Shown: positions 48,476 through 58,803 of the stretch, piece by piece | Numbering within the stretch: the stretch's first letter is position 1 | Layout: the number at the start of each line of letters is the position of its first letter | Assembly: GCF_008831285.2 (NCBI RefSeq) | Contig: NC_045149.1 | Location: 1,366,001-1,430,000, forward strand | Reading direction: 5' to 3' | Source of the DNA: Nymphaea colorata | Taxonomy: Eukaryota > Streptophyta > Magnoliopsida > Nymphaeales > Nymphaeaceae | Length of the DNA: 64,000 nucleotides | Program-made: the position numbers and the translations under genes | The notes under the pieces: generated by a model | Seen by the model: only the letters and a program-made list of their open reading frames with translations | Database searches by the model: none | Told to the model about the DNA's origin: nothing

Positions 48476-50960
48476 CAATGTTGTATCTACGTATCGTACC
48501 ATTTTGAAAATACGGTACAATACACCCCCATATCGGAAATAGGGGTGCATCGTTCCTGTATCACACGTATCGTGCGATACAGGGCCCATATCGTACGATA
48601 AGGGCTGATTTCGCAAAAACCCACCAGAGACCTACTTATTCGACTTCTTTTTGAAAAATACCCTCTGTTCTTCATTTCTCACACTCGAATACTACCATCA
48701 AGGAGGGCGATCGTCAATTTTCACTATCCAAAAGTTGATTTTCACCATGAAGTCGAAGATTAAGGGGGTCGATTTGTGTGTGGGTGGTTGAGTTTCGTTG
48801 GGAGGAAAGGGGTTTTCTTTATTTCTTCTTCGTAAGGTATGAAATCTCATGTTTTTACCATATATTCATAATTTTTTACCATACAATCGTAGATTGAAAG
48901 ATTTTGAATGTTTTTCATTAAGTTTACCATATGATTTCGTTTTTTTTTTAAGATATGGATCCTACATGGCAATGGTGCGAAAGGGTGAAGGAGAATAACC
49001 GCGCTTGAAACTTAAATGTAGCTTTTATGGGGGTACATTTTCATGAGGGATTAATAGAATGAAACACCATTTGGCAGGGACCTCCAAAGATGCGTCTCCT
49101 TGTGTTGGAGGACCAAACAAACATTTGCCTCCATTTGTGCGTCAGCAATGTTTATATATGCTTCATGCTTTACGTCAAAAGAGGATAAAAGAAGAAATTG
49201 AAGAGGCAGATGTATGCTATAATGAGCCTTTGGAAGATGAAGAAGCTTATGAATGTGATGATGAAGATGATAGCAGTCCGAAAACAGATTTGGAGACCTC
49301 AAGAGGTAGAGATCGTAGAGGAAAATGGATCATGTATGAAGGAGGTCGATCTGGCATAACGGAAAGGAAGAGAAGAGGCACAGCAGATATTAGGGACAGG
49401 CGTGGTATGCAACCACCTAGTGGTAGAGTTCCTACTGGTAGGTCTAGTGTTGGTTCTATTAAGAGCTTTTTCCCTTCATATACTAGCCCAGGTAGTCAGC
49501 CGCAAATTCGTGTTGCTATGACATCTAAGGATATGCTACATCAAGCACAAAAAATGGTAGGAAAATGGTTTTATGATGCAAGTATTCCATTTAATGCAGC
49601 TAATTCTTTTCAATTCCAAGCCATGGCAGATGCAATTGCTTCTATAGGCCCCAGATTCAAAATGTCATCATATCATCAGTTGAGGAGTAAAATTCCTCAA
49701 GATACGGTGAAAGAAGTGTTTGAACATTGCGATCAATTGAAATTATCTTGGAAGGAAACAGGTTGCTCCATTATGTTAAATGGATGGGCTGATACAAGGT
49801 CAAGAACACTTGTAAATTTTCTTCTTTATTGCCCTAAAGGTACAATGTTCTTGAAATCTCTTGACTTGTCTGATGTTCATAAGACTGCAGAGATTTTGTT
49901 CAATGTTTTTTATAATGTCGTACAAGAAGTTGGACCTGCAAACATTATACAGTTTATTACAGATAATGCTGCAAATTATAGAGCTGCAGGAGATTTGTTA
50001 TTTCAAAAGTATGGAACATTTTTTTGGGGTCTATGTGTCACTCATTGTGTTAATCTTATACTTCAAGATCTTAATGAGATGCATGATATGAAATCCGCCA
50101 TTGACCAACGTCAAGAAGTAACAAAATTTATCTATAATCATGCATATGTATTGAGTTTGATGAGAAAGTTTACAAAAGGAGTTGAATTGATACGACCTGC
50201 ACAAACTAGATTTGCCACAAATGTATTAACTGTGCAGAGTGTGGTGAAACAAAGAACTCCTTTGAGGCAAATGTTCGCTAGTGAAGAATGGTTGCATATC
50301 CACATACTCATAAAAGAAATGCTTCTTTAGTTGTGGATATCATATTTAATAACGAATTTTGAGAATAATGTGTGAAGCTATTGAAGGTCTAATAATGTGT
50401 GAAGCTATTGAAGGTCTGTGTTCCATTAGTGAAAGTCCTCAAGTTAGCTGACAGCGAGGATAGGCCTTCCATAGGGTACTTATATGAGGCCATGAATAAA
50501 GCAAAAGAGGCAATTCGAGACAACTTAAAAGGAAAGAAAAAGTTATATATGCCCATATGGAAGATGATAGATAAAGGGTGAACTGGACAACTTAGATTTT
50601 CTCCTACATTTAAGAAAGACAGAGAAGTCTGGCGTGGTTTGTTGGATTGTATTAACGTGTTAGTGGCAGATTTAGAGAACAAGATGCCGTCAGCAATGAG
50701 TTGGATCTATATGATACTTGTTATCGGGGCATGGGACAACTTGTCGCCGTTCGAGCTAGGACAACCATGCGTCCAGGTAAATACATAGAAATGTTTAATT
50801 TACTTTGCATTTGTTACATTTGATTCTTTTAGAACTTTCACATTGATTTGTTATAATGTTATATTTTTGTTTAGATTTGTGGTGGAATAGGTATGGGTTT
50901 GATTGTCCAAACCTAGCACGTTTTGCAATCAAACATTAAGATTTGTACAGTTGACTACTA
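48476..50960 (+). mobile_element. Inner hAT element, right end missing
   Basis: Begins CAATGTTGTA and then has TATCGTACGATA-type subterminal words (48,490-48,610). These match, in order, the terminal region of the complete 741-bp element at 54,171-54,911 read on the minus strand. A leader region (48,745-48,790) is also shared with that element. The possible left target word is ggttaatc (48,468-48,475). No matching TACAACAYTG end or second target word occurs before 51,347, so the right end is probably deleted. Confidence 0.6.
48955..50960 (+). pseudogene. hAT (Ac-like) transposase pseudogene
   Basis: The likely original start is ATG 48,955 (after an acceptor, tttttttaag). The BED zinc-finger region is broken by TGA at 49,006, a 1-bp loss near 49,012 and TGA at 49,044; one of the paired Cys is Tyr. 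A 423-codon frame (49,059-50,330) then carries KHHLAGTSKDASPC, an acidic stretch, and a DUF659-type core with NGWADTRSRTLVNFL (residue 241 is Asn where a catalytic Asp is usual), TDNAANY (D302) and CVTHCVNLIL (C326, H329). TAG follows at 50,328, then a perfect 27-bp tandem duplication (50,364-50,390/50,391-50,417), TGA at 50,579 and a frameshift near 50,680. After a possible intron (50,775-50,875) comes WWNRYGFDCPNLARFAIK, the start of the C-terminal dimerisation region, which is then lost. It cannot make active transposase. Confidence 0.85.
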
Positions 50961-51355
50961 GAAAGTTAGAAAAAGGAAGTTCAAATTTTTTCATGACCCT
51001 TTGGACTATGTATGTCGCAAGGTGCCCGAGCCTTTGAAGCCACCGATTCACATTTGCATTGCACATTTGCATGTTCACCAATTGATTTATTCTTGTTCCT
51101 CAAATCCTTATTCTCTATCCTCTCTGATTTGTAGACAACGTTTTCAGTAGTTCCCTGCACTAACTCCTTCCCTGTGCACTTGTTCTTACAAGATTGTACG
51201 AGTGAACTATTAATTTAATATTTTTTTTTCATTTTATCATTTTTAAGAATATAAAATTTGCCGTATCCAATTTTTTTCAAAATTGTTGTGTCTGTACCCG
51301 TATCGTCGTACCCGTTCCCATATCATACCCGCACTCATGTGACATAGGTTGTGAA

Positions 51356-54162
51356 GCTTATAAATAGATTTCTCCCTTAACCGCAGCCTAATCCCTTAAC
51401 ACAAGGGGACAATTTAGGCCCACCAAATTGCTCCAAGAAACTCCAGTCAATAGATAACTCATCGTTCCAATCAATTGCTTGATTTCTATCACATCACCAG
51501 GTCAGACTCCTGCCAGGATCCGCAAACTAACAGCGCATTTATCATGGGCAGCTATGGCTGCTTCATGTCCTTTTAGGAGATTGAAGCATTGAATATAGCT
51601 CATCAAGCTCCTGACCAACACCCTGCTGCAAGTTTACTTGGGCCACAGAACCACCAAATTCCTTAAGCCGCCAAAATCAAACATTGATTCCATCTATATT
51701 TTACCTTTGAACTAAGAATCTCTTCACATCATCCATGCAATATGATGAAAAACCAATCTTTGTCAAATCTAAGATGAATCAGAAATAGGTGGAACCAAGG
51801 TGCACCAAAGAGGTTGGTTGGACATGTAAAAGAAATTATTCCGAGTGCCAAATTCAAGTGAACTGACATTGAATATCATGACGACCAGAAAGAAGGAAAG
51901 CCTAGGAAGCAGGAAGCTTAATGATTTCTCACAGGAACAGGGATTCCTACTTAGTTCTAGTAAATATAACATTTATCATGATAATATTATAAATAAAAAG
52001 TGAAATTTGAAACTAAAGTACCTACAACCACTCGTATGAAACTGTTTTTCTGCATGTATATGTAATTATGTACATATATGAGTGCAATCATGTCTGTGTA
52101 GGTAACGTACTATTTTCAGTGTTCGAGTCTCAAAAATGTCGTGTTCTTATGAAGAAAACCGATCAGAATCCAATCCTAGAAAAATGGAAAAACTAAAGCA
52201 CCTATATGGCCTCAAAGATTAAAACATCTATTATGATATTATCTCAAGAAAAAAGCAAATCATCATCAAGGTATAGTTAAGTATAAATATGTATGTAATT
52301 GTGTCCAAATGAGTCCAAGCATCTATATCTGTATGTGAAACATATTGACTCGGAAAATCCAGAATGCCGTGAGATCAAACATGAGCCAGTGATGCTTTAC
52401 CAGATTTCAGATCAAATGCTGAAAAGAAAAAATACTTTGCCTAGTTTATATACATTTTGTAGTCAATGACCATTCATAGCTCATACTCTTTAAACCTGAA
52501 TTGTCAAAATAGAAAAATCCGGCTCAATTCAGTCAAAAGCCCAAAAAAGACTAGTCAGGATTCAGGAGTAGTTGAGGTCGGTCCCCTTGAGTTGGTTCAA
52601 GTTGATCGACTCAAATGAAAAATATTTTTGTCATTTTTCACATTAATATCACAATAATTTCGAAAATGTCACAATATTTGTGGCTATAGCTAAAATATGC
52701 GACATAAGATATGTATAGAAATAAGTTGCATTGGCTGGGGTGAACCAGGCCTTGGACTTGGCATACAATCAATGCAAGTGACCGGGGTGTGGTTGACCTT
52801 TTGAAACACCCATAAGAGAGAGAGAGAGAGAGAGAGAGACATACAGATATAGAAACACATAATAAAAAGATATACAGAATAAAAAGAAATGTAGAATATA
52901 GGCATACAGAATATGTATATCTATATATAAACAAATATCATATCTAATAATTTAGAAGCTCCCATGTCAACGACTAGACATTGACTAGTGGACCATGTGG
53001 CCTGACGAATCACACAAATGGATCAGCCAATTTGGACACAGGCTCTAGTTGGCTTACTTGCATCTGGTTGAGTAGGCGACTAGTTGGACCAACTAGTTAC
53101 TAGTTTGACAACCAAGTTAAAAACTTTCGTCTACTCTTGAATCTGCATAAAAATAACAAGAAATATTTGAACCTGCTACTTAAATGTCTTAACAACTGGC
53201 ATTATAACTTCAGCAAGTAACAGAAAGGACCAAACAAAGGCATAACTCTATCAAGAAGTGTTTGAATAGACTACCTTATTATTTATCACTAGCAGAAAAG
53301 TCATGCACCTATACAAAATGCATGATGCAGTGCTACTAGATTCCATGAACAATTTGAATTGCACAACTTTGAGAATGCATTAAACTTCTACAGTTCAGAA
53401 AACAAACCATGAAAAATTCAGAATATCATCTGCATAGAGAGAGAGAGAGAGAGAGAGAGAGATCTTACTTGACATTTCTTACTTTTCTCTTATAAGATCC
53501 AACATTCGATCACAACAAACATGGTGTTTACAATCCTCAACTTCAATCTCTGTCTTTGGGCCTCTCCTAGATAAAAAATGACCAATATTGCTTGAAATAA
53601 GTTTCAGTTTTGAACTTAATGTAGAAGATAAGAACTGCAATCAATACTAAAGAATCCTTTTTCATGTTGTGAATAAGCAATACAAGCTTCTCCTCGATCG
53701 CATGCTATTCTTTTGACAAGAATGCAAAGACTTGGTGTGTGTGTGTGTGTGTGTGTGTAATACAGTCAGGGACATATTCCTTGCCATGAGAAAGTATGGA
53801 AATCCTTCCCATGCATCTAGCAAGTGGCATTGTAACCATATCACTTTATATAACATTGTAATATTTTCCTTCTTCACTCAAGCTTTTGTAGTTGTGCATT
53901 TTGAAAAGTTTGACATTTTTTACATTTCTGCAAAGAGAAGATGTTTTCCAAATATATTCTTCTTTTATTTATTTCTGACATTTTTGTATAGATAATTGCC
54001 AAAAGCTTCCAAATTCCCAATATCCATTGGAAGATTAATCATTATTGTGCCTCTTGAGATAAAAAAAAAAGGTATTTGGATTATATTCTTTTATCTACTA
54101 AAGGAACAGAAAATATAAGAGTGAATATTTCTAGGATCAACACAAATTGTAGATCCGCCAAA
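51356..54162. other. Intergenic with one exon-like fragment and microsatellites
   Basis: Apart from the fragment at 51,380-51,690 (listed separately), no gene was recognised. Microsatellites: (AG)n at 52,815-52,839, (AG)n at 53,436-53,462, (GT)n at 53,735-53,758. Confidence 0.4.
51380..51690 (-). pseudogene. Exon-like fragment, unidentified
   Basis: On the minus strand, about 51,585-51,676 encodes FGGSVAQVNLQQGVGQELDE and continues LYSMLQSPK. After a 1-bp shift, about 51,495-51,585 encodes HEAAIAAHDKCAVSLRILAG. Codon usage and composition look like real protein sequence, unlike the surroundings, but the shift suggests decay. I do not recognise the protein; the Gln/Leu/Ala-rich text could be a coiled coil. 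Confidence 0.4.
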
Positions 54163-54170
54163 TTTCAAAC
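54163..54170. repeat. Target-site duplication, left copy
   Basis: tttcaaac, identical to 54,912-54,919. Confidence 0.85.
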
Positions 54171-54911
54171 CAATGTTGTAAAAAGCATATCGTAAGTCGT
54201 CTCGGTCTGGCTTTAAGATACGTTGTATTGTAAAATATCGTAACGTATCGTAACCGTATCGTTTTTTTTAATAAATCAGAAAAAATAGGAAAAAATTCAA
54301 AAAATCATAAAAAATCAGTAAAAATCAAGAATAATATGTTATTCATAAAAAACACATAGATTTATAAGTCATAAGGTCCATAAGTCTATGAGATACCACA
54401 TCAAAAAACAAGTTTTAGATGTTATGTATTACATCACAAGATGATAATGAAATTGTGAAAATGTTCAATGTCAATACATATAAAATGAAAGCACTCTCGA
54501 CTCTTATTCATAATCTTCATCATATTCATTTTCATCCTCATCTCCATCTTCTTCTTCATTTTCATCTTCACGATTTAAAAAAAAAACTCTTTCCTTCCAG
54601 CGAGAATCAGCCACCCACGCACAAATCCATGGTTTAATCGATGATTTCATTTTGAAAATCGATGATTTAACGATGGAAATCGATAATTTCCCTCCACGGC
54701 GGCACAATCTCTAGGTTAAAAATGAAGAAGGGCCGGGTTTTTATAAAAAAAAACTCGAAATATGGGGTTCCAGCCCCCATTTTTTGAAATCAGCCCGTAT
54801 CGTACGATACGGGGCGTGTATCGTATCGTATTTTGTAAAAAATATGTATCATATCGTATCGTACGTATCGGCCCCGTATCGTACGTATCGGCCCCGTATC
54901 GTACAACACTG
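54171..54911 (-). mobile_element. Non-autonomous hAT element, deletion derivative of the inner 48.5 kb hAT
   Basis: 741 bp with ends CAATGTTGTA (left) and, on the minus strand, CAGTGTTGTA (right), flanked by identical 8-bp words tttcaaac (54,163-54,170 and 54,912-54,919). Read on the minus strand, it starts with the same TATCGTACGATACG-rich subterminal block and the same leader (TTTGTGYGTGGGTGG, about 54,610-54,625) as the element at 48.5 kb. It then jumps to an acidic open frame ending DENEYDEDYE (stop near 54,504), which may be the transposase C-terminal tail. The rest of the transposase is absent. It could only move using another copy's transposase. Confidence 0.85.
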
Positions 54912-54919
54912 TTTCAAAC
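54912..54919. repeat. Target-site duplication, right copy
   Basis: tttcaaac, identical to 54,163-54,170. Confidence 0.85.
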
Positions 54920-55061
54920 CAAGAACTTCTCAAACTTTCAACATATGCCTCTAGATTTTTCTAGATCAGAGCATTGTAATTCTACCTCATTAGTAGATCT
55001 GAATTTTTTGTTTAGAAATATCAAGTTTTTGTTTAAAAAGTACAAAAACTCAATGTTCTTC

Positions 55062-55234
55062 TAAGATCTAAAGAGCCAGCAGCATCAAAGGCAACAATGT
55101 ATACATTCCCATTGATTCGACCTGTACCTGAAATAGTAGGATTACTAGAACTTGCTTCTTCCAAATGGCCTTCAATCGACCTATCACTTTGCAGCATATT
55201 TCTAGTTAGAGAATATCAAGGTCTAGGTTAGGGA
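55062..55234 (-). pseudogene. Exon-like fragment, unidentified
   Basis: On the minus strand an open stretch of about 50 codons encodes NMLQSDRSIEGHLEEASSSN and continues PTISGTGRINGNVYIVAFDA. The residue mix is that of a real soluble protein. A second open stretch lies at 55,617-55,823 (minus). They may be exons of one gene interrupted by the (TA)n-flanked segment at 55.3-55.57 kb, or remnants. No family recognised. Confidence 0.35.
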
Positions 55235-55299
55235 TATTACCACATAGAGGTTGCACATTTCTATGCCTAATGATGCATTATGAGTGGAAAGCATATACT

Positions 55300-55528
55300 T
55301 TATATATATATATATATATTCGTTTGGCGCAGCAAAAGTCGGATATCATCAATTTCAACCCGCATATTATAGTTTTGGTGAAACCAGAAACTGTGCCGGA
55401 TTCCAGTGGCCGGCGTTGTCAGCTCCGGCGTCGAAATTGGTCGAGCATAGGCTCATTGGAAGCGCCTGCATGTCAAGAATCACCAGTCCAAATTACAGAA
55501 TTTTTGGAGTTACGGTTGGAGAGTTAGG

Positions 55529-55572
<44 letters not shown>
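55300..55572. other. Segment flanked by (TA)n on both sides
   Basis: (TA)n at 55,300-55,319 and 55,531-55,572 enclose 211 bp of GC-richer unique sequence. This is the same arrangement as at 45.1 kb and suggests insertion into, or carried with, a TA microsatellite. No inverted ends found. Confidence 0.45.
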
Positions 55573-55574
<2 letters not shown>

Positions 55575-56478
55575 TCACCTAATTAATGATCTTCTAAAAT
55601 ATAATCACCTGCAGCATCAAAGTTCAAAACTAGGCGTTGCATCAGTCTTGCTCACAGAAGATGGTATATGAGTGTTAGGTTTCCTCTTTGAAAGTTGTTT
55701 TCTGTGTGCTGCCATTATGGATACCTTCAAGTCCAAGAAGAATGAGAACAAGCACTTAGAAACAGAGTTTATCCATACAGTTGACAGTTTTATGCCAGAG
55801 GGTGTAACATGAATGAGAATCATGTCATCATACCAATCTTATCAACAAACCAATAACAAAGCTTTTCATGAGGATCAGCTTTCCAAATATTCACCAAAGT
55901 GTTTGGTCCAACGACTTTTTACCTGAGAAATTACACAATACACTATAATGTCATGTAGTGGCTACATTCTGAAATGGCAAAGGCATAACGGGCATCATCC
56001 TAAGTGAGCAAAATCACTGTCACCAGCTGACCTAAGCACATTCTTCATCTGCACAATTGGCAGAGGGACCATATCCTTTCCCTTTATAAGCAGAACTAGA
56101 TTTTCCAATATCCCATAAATCTCTTCAACTAGAGAATGAGACTTGTCATTGGAGACAAATTATGCACTTTACCATCAATATCTTCCCAACTGCATCGTGA
56201 AACTTTCCTCCTGCACCTTTTCTCATTAATTTCCTAATTTCTGCAACCTCATTCCAATTAGACATTAGAGGATAGTTACATGCTTTCCTGGTTCCAACTC
56301 AAACAGTCTCTCTGCAGCCCACTTTCCCAAGTTAACTTCTTATGAATCTGCAAGCACCAAGAAATGTACCCAAAAGATTAGATTTTGAAGCTAAACGCAT
56401 ATTCACCAAAATCATATGTGCATCAACAAGTAGACCTGCCCTTCCCAAAACATCAACAAGACAAGCATAATGTTCCAT

Positions 56479-56486
56479 GTCTGGAA
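56479..56486. repeat. Target-site duplication, left copy
   Basis: gtctggaa, identical to 56,830-56,837; lies in PPR coding sequence. Confidence 0.9.
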
Positions 56487-56829
56487 TAGGCCTGAATATG
56501 AGCTGAATTGAGTTAAATGTTAGCTTTGGCTCGACTCGTCAAACTCATTTAAAGCTCATTTAAATCAGCTCAATAAAGCTCTTTAACTGGTTAACATTGT
56601 GAAAAAACTCAGTTTTTGATTACTTCTTAGGGGAAATGGGGGAATTGGAATTTACACGAACGTTAAAGACTCGAGTCAAGTCGAGCTTAAACGAGTCGAT
56701 CAGGGAACTCGAACTCGATTCCAACTAAATGAACGAGTTGAAACATCAGCTCGAGCTCGATTCATAAAGCAAAAGAGCCGACTCGAGCTTGGGCCGAGAT
56801 TGAGTTGCTTGGCTCGTCGTTCAGGCCTA
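56487..56829. mobile_element. hAT MITE inserted in the PPR gene
   Basis: 343 bp with perfect 10-bp inverted ends (TAGGCCTGAA...TTCAGGCCTA) and identical 8-bp flanks gtctggaa (56,479-56,486 and 56,830-56,837). The interior is rich in CTCGAGCTCGA-type words on both strands and has no coding sequence. Removing the element and one flank copy brings the PPR blocks on either side together. Confidence 0.9.
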
Positions 56830-56837
56830 GTCTGGAA
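56830..56837. repeat. Target-site duplication, right copy
   Basis: gtctggaa, identical to 56,479-56,486. Confidence 0.9.
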
Positions 56838-57557
56838 CAATTATGGCAATCTCCTGCTATCAAGTTGAAGCAATATAATCCCCCATGAGCTAAACCCATA
56901 TGGCTACAACCAGCAAGCACCCCAAGACATGCAACTTGTCGAGCCTTGAACGTCCTGCACGATTCTAGCTGGAAAGGAATAAATCATATTTTTCATGGCC
57001 ATCATGGAAGGAATAATCAGTCATCAAGGAGGTCCAGGAAATAATATCTGCGCCAACAATAGGATGGAATATATGAACTGCATCTCTTCAACTACCACCT
57101 TTGGAATATGCAATGGGAAGCACATTTGCACTAGACAAATTTATACCTCTCCTGGATTTTACAGCTAAAGCATGAACTTGACCTGTTTATTATAATGAAG
57201 ACAAGTTGGAGATTGAGCGAAGAATGCTAGCAACCATCAACTCATCCGGTCTGAATCCTCCATGATGCATTTTCCTAAAATTTTTTTATGCTCCCCACTA
57301 CAACCATAACCGACAATCATGGTATTCTAGCAAATAACATTTCAAACAGTCATTCTATCAAAAGCTTTACGAGCATCAGATATATTCATGTTCTTTGAAT
57401 ACATATCAATAAGGGAATTTACTACAAGCACATATAAATCCAGAGATAACCTAAGAGTACAAGCGTGCACTTGCTTCCAAAACGTTCTCAGGTTAATGTG
57501 CTACAATTATTCAGAAGACTTGTAAAGGTGAAACAGTCTCCATACTCTCCATCCGTT

Positions 57558-57953
57558 GGAATCAAACCAAAAGTAACAAGAGCCTCTCTTGACAGGTGAT
57601 TTTGTACAAAACCGGATATCATCCTGTTCCACAAAAACAAATCCTTCGTCCTTCATCAAAAACCTGGCGCACCTCATTACTTTCATCCATTGGCATCAAA
57701 CAAATGTTCCAAAAACCTCTCTTGCCAGGCCATTTTGTACATAAGTGGATATCATCCCGTTCCACAGAAGCCAATCCTTCATCCTAAATTTCATCAAAAA
57801 CCTGGCGCGCCTCGTTACTCTCCATCAATTGGCATCAAACCAAAAGTTCCAAAAGCCTCTCTTGCCAGACCATTTTGTACATAACCGGATATCATCCCCT
57901 TCCACAAAAAACAAATTGTTAGTGTTAATTTCATCAAAAACCTGGCGCGCCTG
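57558..57953 (-). repeat. Triplicated PPR segment, unit about 134-139 bp
   Basis: Three head-to-tail copies start at 57,558, 57,692 and 57,831. Each contains gcctctcttg, ggatatcatcc and tcatcaaaaacctggcgc. They encode the same PPR piece (RQVFDE... then LCTKW.GKRGFW) on the minus strand. The copies differ by point changes and small indels; unit length is not a multiple of three, so the frame is not kept. Confidence 0.8.
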
Positions 57954-58269
57954 GTGCATAAACGTGCAGGCGTTATACATTTCGATAATAGCATTACCCG
58001 CAAAAGCATCAAATCTAAAGTTACTCCTGATCACATAACAATGAACTAGTCTCCCCATCTCAATGCCCCCGAGTTTTGTGCGTACACCGATGACACTAAT
58101 AAGAGTTGCACGATCAGAACTGGTCACGCCATCTATCATCACATCGTGGAGAAAGGACAATGCCCATCTTTCACACCTTTCCACAATAAACACCACAATG
58201 GTTATCTTTATCAATACGGAGAGCTATACTGCCCCCATACCCACCGAACCCCGTTACCGAAACGTTCCA

Positions 58270-58450
58270 TGACACGACGGTTCTCATAGGCATTTCGACA
58301 AATATTTGGTACGCGTGTCAAAACAACAGCATTTCACATACAAACAGATAATTGGTTTTGTAAGTTACTACGTAGGTATGATACGTATTTAACGGTACGA
58401 CAATGTAGTTGCTTTCCTCCAGGAAGGAAGCCCATGCTGGCGCAAAACTT
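58270..58450. other. Short spacer
   Basis: No feature seen beyond an (AG)n run at about 58,461-58,475 just after it. Confidence 0.4.
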
Positions 58451-58457
58451 CAGGGCA

Positions 58458-58803
58458 TCAGAGAGAGAGAGAGATAGCAACACATCCTAATGATGGGTTG
58501 CCCCTGACCTGTGAAGAAAGGCACCTCAAGTGGTCCTGAGAGAAATGGACGAAAGAATGCCGTTTCCAGATGTGGGGGGTGGAGTTCCCCTTCGTATCAT
58601 GCGTAACAGAAGTTGGGAATGGCCAAGCATGGTGAAATCCTGTACTTGTAGCGACCAACCGAAGAGACGGCATGGGAATGAACGGATTTGGGGAGCATAG
58701 GCTGGATTCCCCGCCCTGGAGAAGACTCAATGGAGGTCACGCAAAACGCCGCCTTCTCCCACACCACCATGGCGATGCTGCGCATGATGCAATATGCAGC
58801 CAT
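58458..58803 (-). pseudogene. Presequence-like first-exon fragment, unidentified
   Basis: On the minus strand ATG 58,803 opens a 68-codon frame starting MAAYCIMRSIAMVVWEKAAF and ending NFCYA, then TGA. In an overlapping frame the text continues DTKGNSTPHIWKRHSFVHFS and DHLRCLSSQ up to a possible donor (cacag/gtcagg). The Arg/Ser-rich, acid-poor start resembles a mitochondrial targeting presequence. The split of frames suggests decay. It could be the lost 5' exon of a nuclear gene for an organelle protein; I cannot name it. Confidence 0.35.

Larger units (their letters stand above)
48057..51347. mobile_element. hAT element (outer) containing a second hAT element
   Basis: The ends read CTATGTGACACGGATACG on the left and, on the minus strand, CTATGTCACATGAGTGCG on the right. 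They are flanked by 8-bp words gttgttaa (48,049-48,056) and gttgtgaa (51,348-51,355), which match at 7 of 8 positions. The subterminal regions are rich in tacgggt/acccgta words on both sides. Its own left part includes a GC-rich leader with a possible donor (caag-cag/gtaagt, about 48,343). At 48,476 a second hAT end (CAATGTTGTA) begins, so the transposase inside probably belongs to the inner element. The inner right end was not found. Confidence 0.6.
56040..58214 (-). pseudogene. PLS-class PPR gene with E/E+-type end, broken
   Basis: Minus-strand PPR blocks occur in the expected N-to-C order. They are: KLGGIEMGRLVHCYVIRSNF plus NAIIEMY and ARQVFDEI (58,115-57,905, within a 129-codon open frame); SLIDMYSKNMNISDARKAFD and NTMIVGYG (57,430-57,300); AYSKGGS, DAVHIF and DIISWTSLM (about 57,140-57,000); CLGVLAGCSHMGLAHGGLYC (about 56,930-56,870); then PDMEHYACLVDVLGRAGLLV (56,484-56,425), LLGTFLGACR, AAERLFELEPGK, WNEVAEIRKLM and DGKVHNL (to about 56,150). 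Such proteins bind organellar RNA in mitochondria or plastids. The gene is dead: frames shift repeatedly, a MITE sits inside it (56,487-56,829) and one segment is triplicated (57,558-57,953). No catalytic DYW tail was seen. Confidence 0.8.

Noticed and set aside
49059-50330. 423-codon open frame as an intact host gene
   Set aside because: It is hAT transposase sequence with damaged flanks (stops at 49,006, 49,044, 50,328 and 50,579, frameshifts, lost C-terminus) inside hAT terminal repeats.
54504-54707. 67-codon acidic frame as a separate small gene
   Set aside because: It lies wholly inside the 741-bp hAT derivative and shares its leader with the transposase copy at 48.5 kb; it is element sequence.
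57825-58214. 129-codon frame as a working PPR protein
   Set aside because: The remaining PPR blocks continue at lower coordinates in other frames, with a triplication and a MITE insertion; it is part of a pseudogene.
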